A stretch of DNA of 37,322 nucleotides from Chara braunii (Eukaryota > Streptophyta > Charophyceae > Charales > Characeae), in contig BFEA01000987.1 in assembly GCA_003427395.1 (NCBI GenBank), forward strand, positions 69,329 through 106,650, in the 5' to 3' direction. The position numbers and the translations under genes are program-made. Positions 22,528 through 32,138 of the stretch are shown piece by piece; within the stretch, counting starts at the first letter, position 1; each line of letters opens with the position of its first letter. Under the pieces are notes generated by a model. It ran no database searches, was not told where the DNA came from, and saw nothing but the letters and a program-made list of their open reading frames with translations.

Positions 22528-23082
22528 CCTAAAAAACGGAAGACAAATTGTCCTCACCACACNTTCGCGACGCTCCTCCATTCACAACCTCGTCGAAGAA
22601 TTTCCTCGCCGTGTCCGCCTGCTCCCGCGCGACCTACTGATCAGCTTTCACAGCCTCCAACTTCTTTCTTGCCTCATCCTTGTCCCAATTTNCCTCATCT
22701 CTATCACACATGGCATCCCTTAAGGCTTGCGCAATCGCATCATGCTGCATGTGGTTGTCCTCCCACATTCTCCGCCATCTCACGAGCTCACGCCTNATAC
22801 GCATTGCTTNCACAACGAGCTGGTCGCAGCATTGCATAAGGCTCGCNTTTGCAGCTTGAAGCCTTTNAACCACCGAATTTGCCCATCTCCATGCATTCGT
22901 GTTCTCCTGCGTCACCTGCGTCTTACAAACCTCCCTCCCCCGCCGCAAACACACCGTGATACAATCACCTCTGGCTACCAAAAAAAAGAGCAAAAGGTCA
23001 CCTCCCGCTCCGTCTTCTCCAGTTCCTCACGCAACGCATACCTCTCTCTCGCGTAGTCTNTGCGTCCATCGTCGTTCNCCAT
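22528..23082 (-). pseudogene. Companion ORF of the Harbinger element, coiled-coil-like
   Basis: ATG at 23082 begins a charged helical protein: DYARERYALREELEKTEREV, then after a shift in an 8-9-base A run (22979-22990) VTQENTNAWRW, DQLVV, RRELVRWRRMWEDNHMQHDA and DEARKKLEAVKADQ, with a TAG at about 22634 and further open sequence to about 22528. PIF/Harbinger elements usually encode a transposase plus a DNA-binding partner, and this ORF is the right strand and position for the second protein. It shows no clear Myb/SANT signature, so the role is inferred only from context. Confidence 0.5.
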
Positions 23083-23171
23083 GCCGGTGAGTGTGATAGG
23101 TGCTGGATATTAACACCCGTGCAACAAGACTACCGTAGATGACANTGGGCAGACACNGGTTTCCAGTTCCT

Positions 23172-24570
23172 TCACTGCNTGCGAAGTTNATATAAACTCA
23201 CCACATCCANGCACCATGCGTGTTTCATGTNCTGCTNGCGTTCCCTACCGAACATGTACTCCGGCCGGCACNCGTCAGCCCGCCTGTCGACCCCGAGGGG
23301 AGGCACAGGTGGCGAACGACCATCAGAGTCGTTGCCATCCTCTTCGGGCACATCTCCCTACACCTGCATCAAATTGTGCAGAATGCAACATGCGTGGAAC
23401 TCCAATCCCTCTTTTATAATATCTGCCACATGCGGGCAATTGAAAAACTGGAAACACATTTTGAAAACGCCAAAGAAACNTTCAACACAAGNCCNGACGA
23501 TCTTGTGGAGGGAATCAAAGAGATGCATGGTTGGTGTGACATTGGCCTCCTGCCCATACGGTGTCACAAGCCACAGGAGACTNGGGTAACTCCGTCCCTG
23601 AGCAAGTACTCGCCAAGCACACGGGGGATGGCTGACCTTTGTGCANGGAAAGGGTCACCCTCTTCGTCCAATAGCACCGTGNCCTTCAGCACTCGGCGAT
23701 ACAACGAGTGTGCTTCTGCACACAAGCATCGCCAACGGTGCCCGGGAAGCCATAAGAGAAGTCGAGGATCTTGAGGTCATAATCCACAACCAAATGTGAA
23801 ACNACAGAGAAGCGCTTGTTCCAGCCGGAGAAGTAATCATCGTCGTCCCGTGCACAGGGCTTGTCCATGTANGCATAAGTGCAGCCTATGCACCCCCAGC
23901 AATTAGGAAAACCTTCACGGGCAAAGACGTTCATGCGGCGATGACGTTGCTCATATCGCCNGAACCCAACAACATTCGGGTAGCATGCGATGATGGCCTC
24001 TGCAACATCTCACACAGCCCGCAAACCGCTGGTTTTGCCAAGCCCATAAGCAGAGCAACTGTGCCAATGAGCGTCACCNTGAGCCCACCTNTGGATTGCA
24101 TATGCAAGTTTTTTGCCAGGTGGGAGAGCAACGCGGAATTTCGTGACTTGTTTCTCTAACAGCGGACCCACCACCTTTCGCAGAAGACGATCGAATGTGG
24201 AGCGCCGCATTCGGAGAAGGCTGATGTAGTGGTCNTTCTCTNCATCGTCATTAGGAAGGAGATCCTCCAACAAACCTCCACTTCGACGCATCACCCACCA
24301 TCTCGGCGAGGATCGAGGGAGGAAGTCGAGAACATCAATGATTGTAGGCCACGACCACAACAGACTGTGCCTGCCGGGTATGTCGTCATCATCATCTTCC
24401 GTCACTGGTGTGNGGAAAGCATCTGCACCGTGGCACACAGGGAGCAAAGTCCTCCTTTTGTTACCTATGATGATGTCCATTATTTGAAATGCGTCCTCCG
24501 CCATCTTGCCAGCAATGGCCATGANGTGCACGNCAAGCTGTTCGTGATCTCTCCTTCTCAATTTCGGCAT
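23172..24570 (-). pseudogene. PIF/Harbinger transposase (DDE_Tnp_4 type), inactive
   Basis: Cut-and-paste transposase. Main frame from 24570: an N-terminal region ending LLRMRRSTFDRLLRKVVGPL and KKLAYAIxRWAxGDAHW, TGA near 24007, then VFAREGFPNCWGCIGCTY, FSGWNKRFS, LVVDYDLKILDFSYGFPGTV and GDACV. After TGA 23686-23688 comes TVLLDEEGDPF, then a frameshift to VExFFGVFKMCFQFFNCPHV and EFHACCILHNL, and a TAG just after. The first catalytic Asp of the family sits in an I-D-G/C-T motif; here the codon at 23884-23886 is GGC (Gly), one base from GAC. The other acidic positions (LLDEEG, VExFFG) remain. About 460 codons to the probable end near 23172 is normal for the family. Terminal repeats were not located. 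Confidence 0.85.
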
Positions 24571-24619
24571 TGCTGCTTTGCAAAGCAGTTGACAGGGGCT
24601 ATGTCGTGTCCCATTGGCC

Positions 24620-25067
24620 TAAGAACAGANCCCTAAATCAGACTGCCTAGGCCCACACATAAGTGAGCGTANGCCTTTTCGAGACCCAAAGTAAGGCGAA
24701 TCGGTCACTAGGGGTGGTGGTTGCACCCCACTTGTTNGTCCAATGAAAGTAACAGCCCGTACTTAGCAAGTGAGCGCCCGTGACACATGAAGCCATTATC
24801 TTGGCTCGNCCGCCCGTGGCCTGTGCCACATGAAGCCATCAAGAGCCTCCAACAAGGGAAGTCCCTGTTTCCACATTCGTGGGGAGGGCATGGACACGCC
24901 TCAAAGAGGCATCCAGCTTGACAATTCCTCATTTGACCCAGGCTTGACCGAATGAGCCCCGGGAGCCATCTGCCAGCAGCGGGTTGCCTGACTGATCCAG
25001 GATCGACATATTCTCAAAAATAATCTGGTCCACTACTTCGTCTCTTGTGGTAGGCGGCATTTGGCAG
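24620..25067 (-). pseudogene. LINE fragments (RT block and post-RT block), out of order
   Basis: On the minus strand, 25067-24880 reads DQIIFENMSILDQSGNPLLA and GSFGQAWV, matching AQPIFDNPCLISEDGLPF and AFGQAWC of the LINE at 32280-32370. Further on, about 24700-24640, LTLGLEKAYAHL resembles the RT block LLLDFEKAYDRV. In an intact LINE the RT block comes first, so the order here is reversed. Confidence 0.5.
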
Positions 25068-25984
25068 TCAGGTGTGGTGAAGACGCTGCGTCNATTTTGC
25101 ACGTTTNGAAAGGCCGTGTGGCGAGGCCCTATGTTTGGCGCAAGTCCGACAGACNTTTCGTGTTTCGTGGGCAGGCTGCAACCCCGACGTACATCTTGGT
25201 TTATTCGTGATGTAGAGTGGGACCATCGTATNGGGGCACAAAGGGGATACTATTCGGTGAATGCCGTTGTGGGGAGAAGACCACATGCATGCAGTCTGGT
25301 GGATTCAAACGGCCACCTATATCTCGAGCATCCCATATCTACCTCCATACCCTTGCTCCTTAGCCAAACTGCTGACGGAGTGACAAGCAGGGATAGTAAC
25401 CACAGTAAACTTACCTGTTTTCCGTTGGGCATTACTGTGAGAGTTTCCCACAGTCTCTCAAATTGAGGACCTGTCTGCGAAAGGTCTTCTGTGCAAACTG
25501 CCNGCCATCTGGATGTAGCAATCTGCGCTGGCTCTTTCCGACTGGGGGCCGATCTCTAGTACCCTTGAGCTCTTGTATAGTCCAACAGACACATGGGTGA
25601 TTCCTCCCCTGCACTAGGCGACCAGCTCCATGCAGTGGGATCTAGGCTCAGTTGACGCAGTGGGGTTCTACCAATCCAGGAGGGAGCCTGGCTCGCTCGC
25701 GGGAGAGTGTGCTTTTCAACTACCATGACTTGAGCTGGGTTGTCCCNGACTCTTACTGTCAACTCTTCCAACAGCATCAAGTTGTTTGAAGCACCTTCGC
25801 TTCTCCATCGTTCTACCCTCCTAAACCCGTTGGGAAGGATTTCCTTGACCTTCCACAAAACATCCCTCTCTACCTCTGAGGTCGAGATGTACCAAGTTCC
25901 CACTGGATCCACCCCGTCTGGTTCTAAAATATCCAACAACTCTTGCGGAATGGAGTTCACCACCAGCCTCCAATGAGTGCCCAA
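25068..25984 (-). pseudogene. LINE ORF2 C-terminal fragment
   Basis: 25984-25556 reads HWRLVVNSIPQELLDILEP, VGTWYISTSEVERDVLWKV and NLMLLEELTVRV, the counterpart of LHRVLKAVPSDWLQCI and GMWFRAQDRDRPHCLWRL in the LINE at 32480-32610. Further frames (25432-25250) give SLLVTPSAVWLRSKGMEVDM, the zinc-region entry. Frames change at about 25560 and 25430. It abuts an oppositely oriented LINE end at 25985. Confidence 0.65.
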
Positions 25985-26301
25985 CGTCCAAACGGGTATG
26001 GAAATGGTGGTCGTACCATTGGAAGAAGTTCGGGCACCAGACTGTGAGTTGGGATGAGAGATGGTGTTGCTGGGTTTCCTACCTGCTAATGTGAAGAGGT
26101 TGGGGGTACGTAGCTCATGTGGTCAGGGGGNTNATCTGTGAGGTCATCTGGAAAGACAGGAACAGAGCAAGATTCCAGAAACGACCCCAGTCGGACATGG
26201 AGACTAAATGCATCATCAAGCAGGGCCTGAAACAGGCCATCGGGGTGGACTGGGAGAGGAAAGCTAAAGCTGGCAAACGGTTTCAAAGCCAAGTGAACTG
26301 A
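25985..26301 (+). pseudogene. LINE ORF2 extreme C-terminus
   Basis: The + strand reads VRGxICEVIWKDRNRARFQK and CIIKQGLKQAIGVDWERKAK, matching TRGALLWTIWEARNEVFWRG and LGVKQALRLVLRIGWRRKVD at 33527-33670 of the better LINE, then a stop at 26299-26301. It is the 3' end of an element whose earlier part is probably the minus-strand piece to its left. Confidence 0.65.
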
Positions 26302-26830
26302 GGTGGTTCGCGCGATCCTAGGCGAAAAACCAAACGCTAGCATCTGTCCAGGCAAATAAGGGTCTGGCCATCTCACGCTGGATCCTGGAGATGAACAATC
26401 CTGGGGAATGAACTGTAGACTAGATAAGTAGGGGTTGATCAGGTGAGCATGCCCAAGAAGCAGGATCGCCCACCAAGGCANTCGGTGGTTTAGGGTCGTG
26501 GTAGGCCTTTAGGAGAGTGTCCTGTAGGGCTCGGACCTGTCCCAGGTCCTCTGGGCCGTGGTAGTCCCAGACATCAGATTAGATTAGGCTAGATCAGAGT
26601 AGTGTTTGAAAAGCAGACAAGTNTTCACACACAGGAACACAGAGAGTAAAGGTTACANAACTTACAGATTCTCTTCTGGGTATGTAGACATTCCGAGNTA
26701 ACACACCACAAGCGTATGAAAGATAGCCTAACTTCTCTGTTATGATNGATACGAAGTANGAATTGGAACTCAGTAACGTNNGGTTCTNCAGGCTGATGCC
26801 TATAAGCTAAGCTGACTGATGCTGTCAGTA
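26302..26830 (+). other. Probable LINE 3' untranslated DNA, no gene
   Basis: Follows the LINE stop codon; contains several N bases and no recognisable coding. No clean poly(A) tail is seen before the inverted-repeat element starting at 26833. Confidence 0.4.
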
Positions 26831-26832
26831 CC

Positions 26833-27651
26833 CCGGGTTGAATTGTGAGGTCCCCAGCCTCGGTTTGAGATTATAATGAATTGAGTATTAAAAAAATAAT
26901 AATAATAATAATACAAAAATTGAAAGGTGTCAGATAGGTCCGCGTCGAAAGTAGTTTCGAAGGAGCACGAGTCTCGCCTGTCACCAGCATTTTCTTCAAA
27001 AGCCCAAGAGTGGTCTTGTAAAAGTCCCACTCGAAACGGCCTATTGGCAAAAAAGAAAAAGAAGAAAAAANGGCGATTATAACAGTCTGGCTCCACTACT
27101 CTCCACATGCACAAAAGACAAAAATCATGGTGATGGTGTATTCACACTCTCGTTTTACACATGTCGAGGCCCTAATGTGCATGTCGAAAGTTTGTGGCGA
27201 AGGGGGGGGTTTCTTTCAATGAGCAACCTTTCGAATGAAGTCTGACACCTTTCAGAAAATGCCTTCNTTTGAAAGGGTGTGTGGCCAGCCCCATATTCGT
27301 TTTCAAAAGCTCAAGCGTTTTTTTATTTTCCCCTCAAAACTACGCTATATTATTCTCTCAAATCTTTCATCATCTTTCATATTCTTTCAATTCACCTTCA
27401 CTACCTACCTACCACTACTCCTAAGGCTTATACAGGGGACCCCTGCAAACATAGCTTTGTTGTCTCCCTCTAGTTATCAGAGAGGATGCATGTTGCCCAC
27501 CGCCCCAACCATGGTGGTCAAGGATGGGTGGGGCTGCTGGCGGGGGTCTGGCTAACACAAAGACCGAGCTTTTCTTTTTTTTTTCCCTTACGACATAACT
27601 TCTCATTATAACAGGTTAAATTGAGGTCGGGGACCTCACAATTCAACCCGG
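26833..27651. mobile_element. Nonautonomous element with long terminal inverted repeats
   Basis: CCGGGTTGAATTGTGAGGTC at 26833 recurs inverted ending at 27651; similarity extends inward about 50 bases (TTATAATGA in both arms). A second, inner inverted pair (GAAAGGTGTCAGA near 26921; reverse complement near 27240) and a direct pair (TTCAAAAGC(C/T)CAAG near 26995 and 27302) lie inside. It has an (AAT)n stretch at 26886-26913 and no coding. A target duplication is not clear. Confidence 0.6.
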
Positions 27652-28499
27652 AGTTATCATGGGAGCATTACCCAGTTTTGCTTACGAGCCATTGCTCGAC
27701 AGACCCTTTTTTTCAATCTCAGGAGCCTAAGGAAACTCGAGGAACAAAATTGACTAAATTAAGGCCTCTGTCCTGCTACCTCGCTCCTGGAAAAATAAAA
27801 CAAAGCTTCAAGCCTACAAAACCTCCCAAGCAAAAAGACAATCCACAAAAAGAAACAAGCTTCAAGCCTACAAACCTCACAAGCCAAAGAACTATCCTAT
27901 CCACAACTACTCTACCAACTCTCATCTAGTACCCTTCCATCTAAAACGACGGGTGGTCCCCTTTAGGACTTCACGAAACTGAAAGTGGTGCTCCCGACTC
28001 AACATTCAACCAACTGTCATCCTCCTGCGGATTTATAGAACCGAGCGAACCAGGTTCAGTTCAAATTGCAAACCAGCTGTCCCAGACTAACTTCCCTGCT
28101 TCCAATTTCACCAACTTACCTTCTCTGCCCAAAGGTATCTTCGAACCACTTTGTCAGGCAGCTCTGGCCTTTCCTCGTCCAGTCCGCCTGAATAATCCTT
28201 CTCAAGGACATTTTAAACATGCATCTGATCTCCTTGTTTGAGACCGAGCATTTTGCCTGTAGCTGGTTCGCATTAAAAAAATATTTCCTAATGCTAAAAA
28301 TACAGGAAAAATACGTCACACATAGGAGTAGTGGTAGGTAGGTAGTGTGAGGTGATGTGTTGGTTCCGGACTCCTCTTAAATGCTTGGGGTGAGTCCCGG
28401 AGTAATCTGGGTCTTTTCAAATGTTTGGGGTGAGATGTTGTGGATTGGTTTCCGTTTTTTTTATAATGAGTATGCTATGTTTCACCCCTTCTGTTTTGT
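27652..28499. other. No gene recognised; possible LINE 5' region
   Basis: Contains a short direct repeat (AAGCTTCAAGCCTACAAA near 27804; AAGCTTCAAGCCTACAAAC near 27858) and a second one just before the LINE (AAATG(C/T)TTGGGGTGAG near 28379 and 28419). Frames such as FEPLCQAALAFPRPVRLNNP (+) could be remains of a LINE ORF1 but show no motif. Confidence 0.35.
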
Positions 28500-29247
28500 G
28501 TGTATATAGATGCTTTTTTTGTGCCGACTTGGAATGTTCGGGGATTGGGTTCNCGGAAGGTTGCTCAGAAAAGATCTTTTGTTAAAACCCTGGCAAGAAA
28601 TTCTGGAGCAGATATTGTGCTCCTTCAGGAAACGAAGTTGTCTCAGAAGGACTTGGTGTCGCAGTCAGGATGGTGGCGGGGGGCGCAGTTTTGGGCCCCT
28701 GCTAGGGGTACCCAAGGAGGGACAACGATTCTTTTCTCGCGACCTTTCCCTGGGATCTTTTTGGATNCTTTTTGGGACTATGATGGGCACTGGCAATGGG
28801 TGGCTTTTGAGTTGGATGGGCTTGTGTGGGCGGTGTATAATATCTANGCACCCTGTGCAGGACATACACGCAGAACNNTTTTTNGCTTCTTGCCTTCTAC
28901 AGTNCGATGTGTAGATCGCCTTATTTTAGGTNGCGATTGGAATACGGTTTTGACCCCGACTTTGGACTCTGTGGTTGTTCATTCTGCAACGGCTGCGTCG
29001 ACTCTTCTCAGAACTATTCTGCAATGTTTTGGTTGGGTTGATGTATTCCGAGTTCTTTATCCTGCTGACCCAGGGTATACCTGGGTACGGCCTGTCTTAA
29101 CGGAGGACAGGAGGATTGATAGGTCTCGACTTGATTTTTTCCTGCTGAGTGACTTTTTGATGGCCTTTGTTAGAGATGTTAAGATACTTAGATTCCCGAG
29201 TTCGGATCACTTCCCTGTGCTATTACAGCTGAGAAGGAGCTCTGTTG
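28500..29247 (+). pseudogene. LINE endonuclease domain (better-preserved copy)
   Basis: Open frame with all endonuclease blocks: VPTWNVRGLG (Asn), ADIVLLQETKL (Glu), VYNI and ILGxDWNTVL (GDWN position, with N base), GYTWV, DRSRLDFFLLSD and FPSSDHFPVLL (SDH at 29202-29210). The frame then runs into the target site of a retroposon at 29248 and resumes in the same phase at 30014. No ORF1 is recognised upstream, so the element is probably 5'-truncated, or ORF1 has decayed. The first codon of the open frame is not ATG; the true start is unknown. Confidence 0.85.
29231..29247 (+). repeat. 17-bp target-site duplication, left copy
   Basis: GAGAAGGAGCTCTGTTG, identical to 30014-30030, flanking the poly(A) retroposon. 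Confidence 0.95.
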
Positions 29248-29980
29248 GGAGGCTGGTTACAGAACGAAGCGCTGCCAAGACCTGTCACGAACACAGACTG
29301 TGTAATGCTGAGGGTTTAGGGTCTAGGGGTTAGGGGTTTGGGGGACTACGACATGCTCTCCAGACTACCATAACTGACAATGAAAACAGACTGCACAGTA
29401 CTGAGGCTGTGGGGGTTGGGAGTCGGGGGTGAGGGGAATTATGTCAGACCCCACAGATCCCCCACAGGATGAAGTGCCAGAACACACCATGTCAAATCGG
29501 GCACTCTCACAATGACTGAGGAGGCACAAAAGCTCCAATTGCAGACTTCGATATGGACCAAATCCCGACAGCCTGTGACAGACCCTGACTATAACCGACA
29601 CACTTTGATACTCTGACACTGGTCCATCTGGATCAGCACCTTGCATTCTAAAGGGTGGGGGTTGGGGAATGGGAGGATAGTCTGNCTACATGCACTACGG
29701 TTCCAAGCAGATGGGATGTAGCCAGAATCCAAGAGTCAAACTCGGGACTGAAAGGAAACTGCAACCTTTGAAATTGGGATAACTACCGCCCAAATATACA
29801 TGTCATGTAGGCAAAATTTTGCATACTCAGCGCGCCTGTGGCCTCACCCACGAGCTGCCTCCGTCGAGGGTGGTCCAAGAGGCTATCGGTGTTGCATTCA
29901 AATATTATCTGTATAAACAGGGACGCTGGACCCGGTTTCCAGCAGGTGCTGCTCCCCACCAATAGATGGAGCCTCCCCGA

Positions 29981-30013
<33 letters not shown>
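29248..30013 (+). mobile_element. 766-bp poly(A) retroposon inside the LINE
   Basis: The element starts directly after a 17-bp target site and ends in 32 A (29982-30013), directly followed by the second copy of the site. Removing 29248-30030 (783 bases) restores the LINE frame exactly. It has no coding region. Internal structure: a two-copy repeat of about 100 bases near 29290 and 29380 (ACAGACTG... then G/T-rich), a telomere-like G/T tract (29312-29344), and, next to the tail, CTCCCCACCAATAGAT, which also occurs at the 3' end of the old LINE. No convincing Pol III A/B boxes. It is best described as a SINE-like or LINE-derived nonautonomous retroposon mobilised by a LINE. Confidence 0.85.
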
Positions 30014-30018
<5 letters not shown>

Positions 30019-30030
30019 GGAGCTCTGTTG
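30014..30030 (+). repeat. 17-bp target-site duplication, right copy
   Basis: GAGAAGGAGCTCTGTTG, identical to 29231-29247. Confidence 0.95.
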
Positions 30031-30921
30031 CCCTGTGGTATCACGACCTCGTTCGTATCCCACAGACTGTTGTATCGCATTTGGACTTCCTGCCTAGGCT
30101 GGCTGATGTTTGGGCAACGTGGAATTCCTGGAATATGAATGCTATGTCGGTGCAAGATCAGANAGTGATTCTCANTGTATCATTGGCCGAATGGGCAAAN
30201 GAATTGTATCGTGAACTGGTTGCACACCGACAATCTGGCCTGAGAGACCTGTTGGATGCCTATTCGCGGGATGTTGATACTGCTATGGCTTTGTGTCTCC
30301 CGGATCTTCTCCGTTCTTCGGAGGAGGTTGTGACACGAGATCTTGACCGGATGTTGCAAAAACGTTCGGCTTTGGTAACTTTGCACTGCCTGAGTGATGC
30401 CGATCGTATGTCGGCTTCGCTTTTTGCAAAGGTACGTCAGCGCAAGCAACCTCCTTTGATCATGGTCATGGCTCATCCTTTTGTCGCCCATATGCCGCCG
30501 GCACGTACGACTGAGGAAATGGCTCAATATGTGCAACTGTTTTACAGCACCCTATTTACAGCTGAGTCTGACTTATNGCAGGACCAAATCGGTCTGTATC
30601 TGCAGCAGGAAGTGTGGGCTCATTTGAAGGCTTCCTTGACTCTTGTGCAGGCTGATTTTTTGGATAAGGAATTTGAGATATCTGAAGTACATGAAGCTAT
30701 TCGGCAGTTGCCTTTGGGGAGAGCTCTGGGAGGTGATGGTTTGCCCACTGGTGTTTTTAAGGCGACCTCTGCTTATTTGGCACCCGTCATTTTGCGTTTG
30801 ATGCAGGACGTTCGTGAGGGGCGACCTCTTCTGCCCTTTGTGATATCTAGGATTATCTCTTTGGTTTACAAAAAAGGTGACAAAGAGTCTGTGTGGAACT
30901 ATCGACCTATTACTCTTATGC

Positions 30922-30959
30922 CTGTCTCTTATACACATCTAGATGTGTATAAGAGACAG
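30922..30959. other. Nextera/Tn5 mate-pair junction adapter left in the assembly
   Basis: CTGTCTCTTATACACATCT followed by its exact reverse complement AGATGTGTATAAGAGACAG: the 19-base Tn5 mosaic end joined head to head, as in Nextera mate-pair junctions. The LINE sequence on the left (30891-30923) is repeated on the right (30960-30992). It translates as SYTHLDVYKRQ, a string produced by this adapter. This is a sequencing artefact. Confidence 0.98.
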
Positions 30960-32138
30960 GTGTGGAACTATCGACCTATTACTCTTATGCCTACCACGTA
31001 TAAGGTGGTCTCAAAAGTCCTGGCAAATAGGATGCAAGCGGTAATCACAACACTAATACACCCGGATCAGACTGGGGTTGTAAAGGGTCGTTTCATCCTG
31101 GATGCGGTCANGCCTGTCGCCCAGGGGATAGAACTTGTTAANAGGTATAATTTGTCTGTTNGTGTGCTACTCTTAGATTTTGAAAAAGCTTATGACCGTG
31201 TCNGTTGGCCTTTTCTTTATGAGATTTTGAGGCNTATGAATTTTGGTCCGCATTTCTGTAATGCTGTGAAGGCGCTCTTTGTCGGAGCGACTTCGCAAAT
31301 TTTGGTTAATGGTCGACTTTCGCCTCCGTTTTCTTTGTCCAGGTCCATGCGTCAGGGATGCCCGCTCGCCCCTTATTTGTACATTCTGTATGCAGAGGTT
31401 TTGCATTCGATGCTTCGTGATGATGTAAGGGTTTAGGGGTTGGTGTTGCCTGATGGGCAACCTGCAAAATCGCGGGCTTTCGCGGATGATACGTCTGTCT
31501 TTCTTGCACTTCAGTCATCTTCGTGGGAAGCACTTAGGCAAANTCTTCACTGGTTTGCTTAGATNGCNGAGGTCAAGGTCAATTGGTCGAAATCTGTGTT
31601 GCTGCTTCCCCCTGGCCGATCAATGCCCCTGGAGATGCAAGACTGGGGTTTGCATGTTGCTCATGTGGATGTGCCAGAGAGGCTATTGGGCCAGTATGTG
31701 TCTTTTGAGCCGGGTCAGGCACTGTGTGCAGATACTCTTGCCTCTGGAATCTTTGATGCACTGAGAAAATGGGGTCTATTGCGTTCTGTTTCTTTATACG
31801 CGCGTCCTCTAGTGCTTAACAACGTCGTTTTTTCCAAATTATGGTACATGCATGCGATTGTATCGTTGTTCAAACAGGTTGCTCGCCAAATTCAAGCTTT
31901 GGCTGTGGAGTATCTGTGGAAGCAACGGGTTGCTTCAATGCCTGTGATTCCTAAGGTTGCTTGGGACAAGGTAATTCAGAAGAGTCTTCATGGTGGCTTG
32001 GGCCTTCTTTCCCCTCTCCTTCAGACTCAGGCAATGGCCGCAAAGTGGCCGCTTCGTTTTCTCTTGGCACCGGCGGATGCTACGTGGAGGCGAATGGGAA
32101 TGTGGTTGCTCGCGGAAGACTTTGGTCTGGATGTTTAG

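Larger units (their letters stand above)
30014..32138 (+). pseudogene. LINE reverse transcriptase and post-RT region, two stops plus an embedded adapter
   Basis: Non-LTR RT in the same phase as the endonuclease. Blocks: RALGGDGLPTGVF, ISRIISLVYKKGDKESVWNY, RPITLMP, KVLANRMQAVITTLIHPDQT, LLLDFEKAYDRV (first Asp), SMRQGCPLAPYLYILYAEVL, TAG at 31434-31436, then SRAFADDTSVFL with the FADD box at 31479-31490, TAG at 31560-31562, and KVNWSKSVLL. The post-RT part contains ARPLVLNNVVFSKLWYMHAI and HGGLGLL and ends at TAG 32136-32138, where the coding moves to another frame. Bases 30922-30990 are not biological: a 38-base adapter palindrome plus a 31-base duplicate add 23 codons without breaking the frame. 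Confidence 0.85.

Noticed and set aside
29838-31436. A 532-codon open frame starting in the retroposon and running into the LINE RT
   Set aside because: Its N-terminus is noncoding retroposon plus a poly(A)-encoded Lys run, and its middle contains adapter sequence. Only the LINE part from 30014 is real.
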